From: Bacillota bacterium
GTDB taxonomy: Bacteria > Bacillota_A > Clostridia > Tissierellales > Peptoniphilaceae
DNA length: 9,528 nt
Direction: 5' to 3'
Assembly: GCA_023418535.1 (NCBI GenBank)
Contig: JAEZZN010000045.1
Location: 1-9,528 of the forward strand
A program made the position numbers and the translations under genes. This document shows positions 1 to 6,849 of the stretch, piece after piece (position 1 is the first letter of the stretch; every line of letters begins with the position of its first letter). A model generated the notes under the pieces. That model searched no databases. It had not been told where the DNA came from and saw only the letters and a list, made by a program, of their open reading frames with translations.

Positions 1-3000
1 TTCGTATTCACCTTCTACTATATCTTCACGTTCTAGTGTTCCTATTATTGGACCATTTGGACTTATTCTTACATTTGTTGTTCCAGTTATAAATCCTTTT
101 ATTTCGTGAAGTTTTGGTTCTTCTGGTGCTTCTTCAATTTCATTTTTAGCTAATACCAATGATGATAAAGGTAATACTTCTACTTTACCATTTGTAATTT
201 CAATAGTTTCAAGTCCATTTACATTAGCTTTTTGATCTCTAACAAGAACTTTATATTCTCCATTATCTATATTTATTTCTTTAGTTTCATTAGAAGCATT
301 ATATGCAATATATAAATGTTCATCACTACTATTCTGTGGTGTATTTATATCTTTTAATTCATAAGCAATCAATTGATCTTCAGCATTTAATTTGTTGAAT
401 ACTTTATTGATATCACTATATTCTTTTAGATCAAATACATTGTATGCTTTTCTAATCTTAACTAATTCTCTGAAATAATCTATATTATCACTAAATTCTT
501 CAGCTCTGTCCCAATCAAGTCTATTTACTTCATCACTTGATTTATATGAATTATGATCTCCGTCTTTAGTTCTAGCAAATTCTTGCCCAGCATGAATAAA
601 TGGAGTACCTTGTGATAATGTAACTATAGTAGTAGACATTTTATGTCTCTTCAATAATGTTTCATCATCTTCATCAGGATTAGTAAATTTCAATTTATCC
701 CATAATGTAAGATTATCGTGAGCCTCTACATATTGAATAATTTGATTTGCTGATTTATATGTCTTAAGTCCTTCTCCACCTCTAATATTTTGAAGTAAAA
801 ATTCTTCCTTACCTAAAGCACCATTTACAAAACCTGGATCTGTATCTCCAAATACGCTACCCTTAGCTGCATCTCTTAAATCATCGTTGAAGAATGCTAC
901 CCTATCAGATATCTTACCTGCATTTACCTGAGTTGCTCTTTGGTCTTCTGGAATACCCATATCCATATTCCAACCTTCACCAAGTATGAATATATTTGGA
1001 TTTATCTTGGCTAATTCTTCCCTAACTTCATTTATAGTTTTGTAGTCATGCGTTCCCATTAGGTCAAATCTGAATCCATCTAGATTATATGTGCTTGCTA
1101 GGTATTTAGTTGAATCCACAATAAATTTTCTCATCATTGCTCTTTCAGAAGCAGTTTCGTTTCCTACTCCTGTACCACCTAAGAAGTTACCCTTAGCATC
1201 TTGTCTGAAGTAGTATCCAGGTACAATCTTATCGAATGAATGTTGGTCTATACCTGCAACGTGGTTATATACAACGTCCATGATTACTCCAAGATTATTA
1301 TCATGAAGTTTATCAATCATTTCTTGGAATTCGCTAATTCTATTAAATGGATCATATGGATCAGTACTATATGATCCTTCTATAGCGTTATAGTTAACAG
1401 GATCATAACCCCAGTTAAATTGTGGTTCATCCAGTCTAGTCTCATCAACAGAATATTTACTATAGTCATATACAGGTATAAATTGAACATGAGTTACTCC
1501 TAAAGACTTGATATAGTCTAAACCAGTAATTTGACCACTTGGTGTCTTAGTTCCTTCTTCAACTACACCTAAGAATTTTCCTTTATTTTCTATACCACTA
1601 TTTTCTTTAACAGATAAGTCTCTTACATGAAGTTCGTAGATGATTGGATTTTTAGCATCCTTGTCAGAAATTTCTTTTGAATCTGTCTTTTGAGGATTTA
1701 CTACTACCCCTCTTTCACCATTTACGGTTACAGATTTTGCATAAGGGTCGATAGCTAAGGTCTTTGTACCATTTACATCTACATTAAACATGTAGGCCTT
1801 ACCTATTTGGTCACCTTCTAACTTGTATATCCATACTCCCTTTTCATTTCTAGCCATTGGATATGAAGTATATTTTTCTTCATTTATCAAGTATTTATTT
1901 TCTGGACTATTTGCAACAAATCTACCATCGTAAACCACAAGATCAACATTTTTAGCTGTTGGAGCCCATACTTTAAATTCTGTAGATCCAGGTGTATAGA
2001 TAGCACCCAATTCTCCATCATAGGTATACCTATCTTCGAAGTCTTCACTTGCAAAAATCTTGTATAGTCTTGAAGTTTTCTTCAATTCATATTCTACATC
2101 TTGGTCATTTTCATCTTTGTCAAATAGTTTTAATTGTATGTCGATATTTTCATCAAGAGGAAGATCTTCTTTGAAAGTTATCACGAATGATTTTGAATTT
2201 TCCTTGTCACTTCCTGTACTTTCTATACTTGCAACCTTGTCTTTAATATCTTGGCCTGCTATTTCTAGACTATAGTCTTCAAGGATATCATTTATATTGG
2301 CTTCTTTAGTTAACACTAAGTTAGCCTTTCTAAATTCATCAACGGTGAAACTATCAATTAGAATTTTAGCCATTCCATCTGTGGTGAAATCTTCTTGACC
2401 TGATTTCAAATAAACATTTTGTGGATTTTTGGTAATTGTCACAAATCTATCCTTATCTACATCTTTTCTCCAGTCATCAGCAGACTTACTTCCCTTTACT
2501 ATAAATCCGATTTCTTCTACATCTTTGTCTAAAGTAATTTCAGCAATCTTTGTATGACCTTCTTTTCTAGTAAATGGATATCTTTCACCATTACCATCCT
2601 TAGGCCATACATACATTTCCCATTCCCCATCTTGTGGATCTTCGAAGTGGAAAATTACCTTTTTCGCATCTGGATCTTCAGTTTCTAGGCTAGGATCTTT
2701 TTCTACCTTAAATACAGAAGTTCCACCCTTAGAGTTGGCAGGTATGTTTATTTCAACCTTACCATTTTCAGCTATATATTCTTTACTATCATTGTAAATA
2801 TCTATTAATTTATTTCCTAGATTTTTGTCAAGATTGAATGTTACTTTTTGGTCTTGGTCAGAGATATTTAACCCTACTAATAGGTTTTCTCCATCATGAG
2901 ATCTCTTAAATACAGAAACATTAGCATCTGTATAAAGACTTTCTCTATCTCCTCTTGAGAATACCTCTGCATTTTCACGTCTAATATAGGTAATCTTTCT

Positions 3001-5943
3001 ATAGTGGTCTAGTAAGTCATTATTTTCTACTTGGTCCCACTTAAATGATTGCCTATTTTCACCCATCCTATTTACAGAGAAATCAGCATTTTGACCTGAC
3101 ATTCCTATTTCTTCACCGTAATAGATCACTGGTTGGCCCTTAGCTGTCATTTGTAGAGAAGCTGCAACTTTCAATAAATCCTTATTTCCACCTATTCTTG
3201 TAGCTAAGAATCCATCCTCATCATGAGATGATAAGAATTGCCCCAATTGGCTTATGTCAGTGATAGCTTGATTTCTTTCTTGAAGCCTCTTTTCAACACC
3301 TGCTATATCACCTTTAACAAATTTTTCTGCTATGGATTTGAATTCAAAGTCTAATACAGAATCCATCATACCATTAGCTAGGTAGCCGCCGTTGTTATCG
3401 GAAGAAGCTCCATAGTATTCACCTATAATCTTAAAGTCAGGCTTAATATCTACTAAGGCATTTTTCAACTCTTTCCATGTGTCTTTTTCAACATGTTTTA
3501 CAGTATCTATTCTAAAGTAATCTATTGTATTTCCCTTGTCTGTAGTCAAGGTCTTTAGCCAATCGCTTTGCCATTTAACAAGTTTGGAACTTACTTCAGG
3601 ATCTTCAGTTATAAAATCTGGAAGTCCAGATAATTCACCAGTAATATCATCAGAACCAGGATTTGTTCTGATCATATCTTTAAATATTGTATCTTCCTTT
3701 GTTCTATAGCCAGCATGGTTTAATACAATATCAACCATTAATTTAATGCCATTATCATGCAAAACATCTATTAATTCTTTTAATTTATCAACATCACCAA
3801 GTCTTGGTTCTAGTTTTGTAAAATCTTTAGCCCAATAACCATGGTAGGCATATTGTTTATCATTGTCAGCTGCTCTCATATTTTCATCAATATTGTCAAC
3901 TATAGGGGTGATCCATACAGTAGATACACCTAATTCTTTTAGATAATCAACTTTATCAATAATACCTTGGAAGTCTCCTCCGTGAAAGGCTTCTAGGTGG
4001 TTTGTATCGTATGAGCCATCATTGTTAGGATTGTTGTTTGTCTTGTCTCCATCAAAGAATCTATCAGTCAACATGAAGTAAATTATTTCTTCATCCCAGG
4101 CAATAGTTTCTTTGGTGTCTGTAGAAGCTAAGGTATTTAATTTAACACTTGTCTTGTGTTCTTTTTCATAACTATCAACTACTACAACTTCTATTTCCTT
4201 TTCACCCGCTTTAAGGTCTAGCGGCAAGGCAACATTGTGTTTTAATAAATCTGTAGCAACTAGTGATTTACCTTGTTTTAGATTTTTTAAGTCTAAATAA
4301 ACTTCTTTTATTTCGTGGTTTTCCGGATTATCAATTTCTATATTTACTAGTACTGATTCTCCAGCCTTAGCTTCTTCCCTGTTTAGAGTAGCTTTTACAC
4401 CAATATGTGTATCAATTAATCTTACATAAGATTTATCATCTTTAATATTTGATACATCTTTTAGACCTTTTTCAGTTTGTCCATCTTTGCTTACATCAAA
4501 GGTGTAGATATAGTCAAAGCCGTATTCAGCATTTTCTAAGGTGTATTCATATCTTTCATTTTCTTTTGAATAGGTCATGTCGAAAGATCCTAAAGATTCT
4601 TCACTTACATCTTCAAGATTTTTCTTAACTATATTTATTTTTACACCTTCAAGGATTTCCATCTTATTTTCTTCATATAGGTCTAGATCCCTATAGAAGA
4701 ATGTAATATTTTGACCATTGATCTCTGGCCCCTTTAGATAAGGAACAGTCCTAAATTCATCTTTGTCACTTTCAACAACAACCTTGGTTGTCAATTCCAA
4801 TGCATTTGGATCAGTTTTTATCTCTCTATCTAGGTCTTTGTTTGGATCTTTTTCTGCCCAGTCATTTCCTTCAAGAGATTTTCTTACTATGAAACCTATA
4901 TTTGTAGCTGTTTTTGATATAGGAAATACAGAAACACCGTCTGTGAAATCTTGTCTACCATCAGAAAGACCTGTAGACCATATCCATAAGTTCCAACCAT
5001 CATACTTTTTGTCTTCTCTTAAGTAGGTAACTTGTACTTGTCTTTGTTTTGGTTTTGGTGTGTTTTCATCTGGTTTTGAGGTATAGACTGTATCATCACC
5101 TTGAAGAATCCAAAATTCACCAGCATTTTCCCCTTCGGGTATATTTACTTTTCTATCAGCTTCTTGAGCATCCCAATTTCCTGGTCTAGTGATAATGGTA
5201 ATTTTATCTAAAGGTAAGCTAAATTTAGCTCTAGCATAGCCATCATTCTCTTCAGTAAATTTAACAGCACTACCATCTAAGCCATCACCGAAGACCCACA
5301 TATCCCAGCCCATTTGCTTACCATCTTCTCTCTTATAGTTGATGGTGTATTCAAACATTTGAGATAAAACATTTATTGTTTTTTCAGCCTTTTTACCTTC
5401 AAAAGTACTTACTAGGGTCACTTCTTTTACATCAGTATCTTCACCAACAAGAAGTTTATTTCCTTCTAGTTTTACTTCTTTGTAGCTTTCTTTAAGTTCA
5501 TAAGTGGCAGCAACTTCCTTTTCACCACCATCTTTAATGATATTTACAGTTTTTAACTCTATACTACTTCCACTTTTTACGGAATTATCGGATACTATTT
5601 TGATACCTTCAACAACATATTCTAAGTTGTCACCTTCCATCCAATTACCATCAATAACAAATTTGTATTGATATTTTCCAGGTTCCAATTCTAACTTTTT
5701 ACTAAAAAGATTATTATCTCCCTTTTCAAGCGAAATACTTTCTGGATCCCATCCATTCATTTCACCTGCTAGATTTACCGTTTTAGTTTCATCATTACCC
5801 TGATAACTAAAAGTAGTAATTTTATTATCAGTTGTAGGTTTGATAGCCTCAGCGTCTACAATTCTCATATTTGCCGGAAATATTCCTATTAGCATTGCAA
5901 ATATTAAAAATATAGACATAAATTTTCTAACTTTCTGGTTCAT
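1..5943 (-). CDS. Secreted bifunctional amylopullulanase (alpha-amylase + type I pullulanase), 3' end beyond the window
   Basis: Endo-acting extracellular alpha-glucanase predicted to cut alpha-1,4 and alpha-1,6 bonds of starch, glycogen or pullulan. The frame is open for 1981 codons and leaves the window at base 1. The start ATG has AGGAGG five bases upstream. Residues 1-33 form a signal peptide (Lys/Arg, hydrophobic core, VDA-EA). Domains in order: E-set/CBM48-like glucan-binding module (about 36-105, MNGWDP at 62-67); two CBM41-like modules (about 196-290 with GWDMW 212-216, and 300-390 with GWNLWIW 316-322); alpha-amylase GH13 (about 615-1020) with DIVLNH 738-743, nucleophile D813 in FRIDT, acid/base E842, HD 907-908; beta-sandwich; third CBM41-like module (about 1092-1180, W1108, W1113); CBM48 (FKVWAP 1323-1328); pullulanase GH13 with YEL 1436-1438, NWGYDP 1510-1515, DVVYNH 1556-1561, D1627 in FRFD, E1656, HD 1742-1743; acidic linker; SH3-like module from K1949. 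Both catalytic triads are intact. Residue ranges of domains are estimates. Confidence 0.95.
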   Translation of the reverse strand, partial: MNQKVRKFMSIFLIFAMLIGIFPANMRIVDAEAIKPTTDNKITTFSYQGNDETKTVNLAGEMNGWDPESISLEKGDNNLFSKKLELEPGKYQYKFVIDGNWMEGDNLEYVVEGIKIVSDNSVKSGSSIELKTVNIIKDGGEKEVAATYELKESYKEVKLEGNKLLVGEDTDVKEVTLVSTFEGKKAEKTINVLSQMFEYTINYKREDGKQMGWDMWVFGDGLDGSAVKFTEENDGYARAKFSLPLDKITIITRPGNWDAQEADRKVNIPEGENAGEFWILQGDDTVYTSKPDENTPKPKQRQVQVTYLREDKKYDGWNLWIWSTGLSDGRQDFTDGVSVFPISKTATNIGFIVRKSLEGNDWAEKDPNKDLDREIKTDPNALELTTKVVVESDKDEFRTVPYLKGPEINGQNITFFYRDLDLYEENKMEILEGVKINIVKKNLEDVSEESLGSFDMTYSKENERYEYTLENAEYGFDYIYTFDVSKDGQTEKGLKDVSNIKDDKSYVRLIDTHIGVKATLNREEAKAGESVLVNIEIDNPENHEIKEVYLDLKNLKQGKSLVATDLLKHNVALPLDLKAGEKEIEVVVVDSYEKEHKTSVKLNTLASTDTKETIAWDEEIIYFMLTDRFFDGDKTNNNPNNDGSYDTNHLEAFHGGDFQGIIDKVDYLKELGVSTVWITPIVDNIDENMRAADNDKQYAYHGYWAKDFTKLEPRLGDVDKLKELIDVLHDNGIKLMVDIVLNHAGYRTKEDTIFKDMIRTNPGSDDITGELSGLPDFITEDPEVSSKLVKWQSDWLKTLTTDKGNTIDYFRIDTVKHVEKDTWKELKNALVDIKPDFKIIGEYYGASSDNNGGYLANGMMDSVLDFEFKSIAEKFVKGDIAGVEKRLQERNQAITDISQLGQFLSSHDEDGFLATRIGGNKDLLKVAASLQMTAKGQPVIYYGEEIGMSGQNADFSVNRMGENRQSFKWDQVENNDLLDHYRKITYIRRENAEVFSRGDRESLYTDANVSVFKRSHDGENLLVGLNISDQDQKVTFNLDKNLGNKLIDIYNDSKEYIAENGKVEINIPANSKGGTSVFKVEKDPSLETEDPDAKKVIFHFEDPQDGEWEMYVWPKDGNGERYPFTRKEGHTKIAEITLDKDVEEIGFIVKGSKSADDWRKDVDKDRFVTITKNPQNVYLKSGQEDFTTDGMAKILIDSFTVDEFRKANLVLTKEANINDILEDYSLEIAGQDIKDKVASIESTGSDKENSKSFVITFKEDLPLDENIDIQLKLFDKDENDQDVEYELKKTSRLYKIFASEDFEDRYTYDGELGAIYTPGSTEFKVWAPTAKNVDLVVYDGRFVANSPENKYLINEEKYTSYPMARNEKGVWIYKLEGDQIGKAYMFNVDVNGTKTLAIDPYAKSVTVNGERGVVVNPQKTDSKEISDKDAKNPIIYELHVRDLSVKENSGIENKGKFLGVVEEGTKTPSGQITGLDYIKSLGVTHVQFIPVYDYSKYSVDETRLDEPQFNWGYDPVNYNAIEGSYSTDPYDPFNRISEFQEMIDKLHDNNLGVIMDVVYNHVAGIDQHSFDKIVPGYYFRQDAKGNFLGGTGVGNETASERAMMRKFIVDSTKYLASTYNLDGFRFDLMGTHDYKTINEVREELAKINPNIFILGEGWNMDMGIPEDQRATQVNAGKISDRVAFFNDDLRDAAKGSVFGDTDPGFVNGALGKEEFLLQNIRGGEGLKTYKSANQIIQYVEAHDNLTLWDKLKFTNPDEDDETLLKRHKMSTTIVTLSQGTPFIHAGQEFARTKDGDHNSYKSSDEVNRLDWDRAEEFSDNIDYFRELVKIRKAYNVFDLKEYSDINKVFNKLNAEDQLIAYELKDINTPQNSSDEHLYIAYNASNETKEINIDNGEYKVLVRDQKANVNGLETIEITNGKVEVLPLSSLVLAKNEIEEAPEEPKLHEIKGFITGTTNVRISPNGPIIGTLEREDIVEGEYE

Positions 5944-5948
5944 ACTAT

Positions 5949-5954
5949 CCTCCT
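5949..5954 (-). promoter_or_regulatory. Ribosome binding site of the amylopullulanase
   Basis: AGGAGG on the minus strand, five bases before the ATG at 5943. It fixes this start. The 19 bases around it (5947-5965) also occur unchanged in front of the cupin gene. Confidence 0.9.
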
Positions 5955-5976
5955 TATAATTTATACTCTTGAAAAC

Positions 5977-6005
5977 ATTATATTATCAATGTAAATAATT
6001 GTAAA
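5977..6005 (-). promoter_or_regulatory. Sigma-A promoter P1 of the amylopullulanase
   Basis: On the minus strand, -35 TTTACA (6000-6005) is followed by a 17-bp spacer and a perfect -10 TATAAT (5977-5982). Transcription would start near 5970, giving a leader of about 27 bases that contains the ribosome binding site. Its -35 lies inside the cre operator at 6000-6013, so CcpA binding would block RNA polymerase directly. Confidence 0.85.
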
Positions 6006-6013
6006 CGATGTCA
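6000..6013. promoter_or_regulatory. cre operator (predicted CcpA binding site)
   Basis: TGTAAACGATGTCA matches every defined position of the Bacillus-type cre consensus TGWNANCGNTNWCA. It overlaps the -35 of promoter P1. CcpA with HPr-Ser-P represses carbohydrate-use genes through such sites when glucose is plentiful; repression of the amylopullulanase is inferred from the match and its position. Confidence 0.8.
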
Positions 6014-6032
6014 TTTTTTGTCTAAAAAAATG

Positions 6033-6046
6033 ATTAAACGCTAAAT
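6033..6046. promoter_or_regulatory. Degenerate cre-like site
   Basis: ATTAAACGCTAAAT keeps the central CG and the inner A, T and W positions of the cre consensus but lacks the outer TG and CA. Its centre is 33 bp (about three helical turns) from the centre of the strong cre at 6000-6013. It could be a weak auxiliary CcpA site. It is weak on sequence alone. Confidence 0.3.
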
Positions 6047-6072
6047 TATAAGCATTTCACTGTGTTTTTCAA
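6045..6072 (-). promoter_or_regulatory. Possible second promoter P2 of the amylopullulanase
   Basis: On the minus strand, TTGAAA (6067-6072), a 16-bp spacer and TATAAT (6045-6050) form a plausible sigma-A promoter about 70 bp upstream of P1. Transcription would begin near 6038. A degenerate cre-like sequence (6033-6046) covers its -10/start region. The DNA is very AT-rich, so one of the two promoters could be a chance match; P1 has the better spacing. Confidence 0.5.
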
Positions 6073-6202
6073 CCAATAAAAAGTTGTGTAAATATTACAT
6101 TTGTTTAACAATTGAAAATAGTATGAAAACACAATCATTCATTGTATCTAATATATAATTAAATAAAACTTAATCCGATTTTATTTAAAACATATTTACT
6201 AC

Positions 6203-6236
6203 AAAAAACAGAGACATATATTTAAATGTCTCTGTT
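6203..6236 (-). terminator. Rho-independent terminator of the cupin gene
   Basis: A perfect 11-bp stem (6207-6217 with 6226-6236) and an 8-base loop are followed on the minus strand by six T residues (6203-6208, partly in the stem). It lies about 50 bases after the cupin stop and separates that gene from the amylopullulanase. Confidence 0.85.
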
Positions 6237-6284
6237 ACAAGTCAAATTTTTGATATTATATTTTATATCAGTAATTTTTATATT

Positions 6285-6707
6285 TTAATGTTCGTTTGGA
6301 TCATTTTCTGCATCTTCATGTGTTGGATGTACTGTTCCTGGAAGATGATCAGGCCCTGCATAAATTGTATATAATTTTAATGGTTTATCACCTGTATTTG
6401 TTACATTATGCCACATATCTGCTGGTACAAATATTGCAAAATCATCTTTTACTTTTTCTTCAAAAGTTAAATTATCTTCTGATTCACCCATTTGGCATAG
6501 TCCTTCTCCCTCTTCAATACGTAAGAATTGATCTATTCCATGATGTACTTCTAGTCCAATATCATCACCAGGTTGAATTGTCATCACTGTAACTTGTAAT
6601 TTTTCACCTGTCCAAATAGTTGTTCTGTAGTTTTCATTTTCTAAAGTCATACCTTCTATATCTACTACCATCGGTTCTTTGCCACGATCTGAATAATCAT
6701 ATTTCAT
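6285..6707 (-). CDS. Small single-domain cupin protein, function unknown
   Basis: A 140-residue cytoplasmic protein with no signal peptide or membrane segment. It is a conserved-barrel cupin. Motif 1 is the stretch with H55, H56, Q60 and E65-E66 followed by G67/G69; motif 2 is VPADMWHNVTN at 94-104, with H100 the likely metal ligand. Motif 1 departs from the textbook HxH...E spacing, so the exact metal ligands are uncertain. The C terminus is rich in His, Asp and Glu (H121, H127, H130, H140). Such small cupins are common in Firmicutes, and sugar, enzyme or sensory roles cannot be told apart from sequence. The start at 6707 is chosen because AGGAGG sits six bases upstream; an ATG 24 codons earlier (6779) would add a hydrophobic, AT-rich stretch covering the ribosome binding site and has no good site of its own. 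It has its own terminator, so it is probably monocistronic. Confidence 0.85.
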   Translation of the reverse strand: MKYDYSDRGKEPMVVDIEGMTLENENYRTTIWTGEKLQVTVMTIQPGDDIGLEVHHGIDQFLRIEEGEGLCQMGESEDNLTFEEKVKDDFAIFVPADMWHNVTNTGDKPLKLYTIYAGPDHLPGTVHPTHEDAENDPNEH

Positions 6708-6712
6708 AAAAT

Positions 6713-6718
6713 CCTCCT
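6713..6718 (-). promoter_or_regulatory. Ribosome binding site that sets the cupin start
   Basis: AGGAGG on the minus strand, six bases before the ATG at 6707. It decides for the 140-residue form over the longer open frame that begins at 6779. Confidence 0.88.
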
Positions 6719-6806
6719 TATAATTTATATCATACTTACAATATACATATACCCATATAAAAATATATAAACTTATCACTAAGTTTTAGTTTAAATATAA
6801 TACTAA

Positions 6807-6849
6807 AATAAAAAAATGAATTTGGTTAATCCAAATTCATTTTTTTATT
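6807..6849 (-). terminator. Strong terminator of the SH3-repeat peptidase gene
   Basis: A perfect 19-bp inverted repeat (6807-6825 with 6831-6849) with a 5-base loop. The core GAATTTGG/CCAAATTC is flanked by an A-run and a T-run, so it could also terminate plus-strand transcripts. It includes two of the three bases of the upstream gene's TAA stop (6848-6850), so translation termination and hairpin formation are tightly coupled. Confidence 0.85.

Larger units (their letters stand above)
5944..6284. other. Intergenic region between the cupin and amylopullulanase genes
   Basis: This 341-bp gap shows no coding potential. It contains the cupin terminator (6203-6236), possible promoter P2, the two cre-like sites, promoter P1 and the amylopullulanase ribosome binding site. 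It also has an AT hairpin sequence at 6011-6033 (9-bp arms, 5-base loop) and an 11-bp palindrome TTGTTTAACAA at 6101-6111; neither can be assigned a role. About 6112-6202 shows nothing recognisable. Confidence 0.7.

Noticed and set aside
2060..2275. Plus-strand open frame of 71 codons
   Set aside because: It lies opposite the amylopullulanase coding strand, has a low-complexity Ser/Phe-rich product and no ribosome binding site.
4763..5026. Plus-strand open frame of 87 codons
   Set aside because: Antisense shadow of the CBM41/linker part of the amylopullulanase; no start signal and no recognisable domain.
6011..6033. Rho-independent terminator
   Set aside because: Stem is only A-T rich with almost no G-C pairs and no T-tract after it on either strand.
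6296..6592. Plus-strand open frame of 98 codons, rich in Leu and His
   Set aside because: Antisense to the cupin gene, whose motifs, ribosome binding site and terminator are all in place.
6708..6779. 24-codon N-terminal extension of the cupin (start at 6779)
   Set aside because: It would translate through the AGGAGG at 6713-6718 and adds an odd Tyr/Ile-rich stretch; the start at 6707 has ideal spacing.
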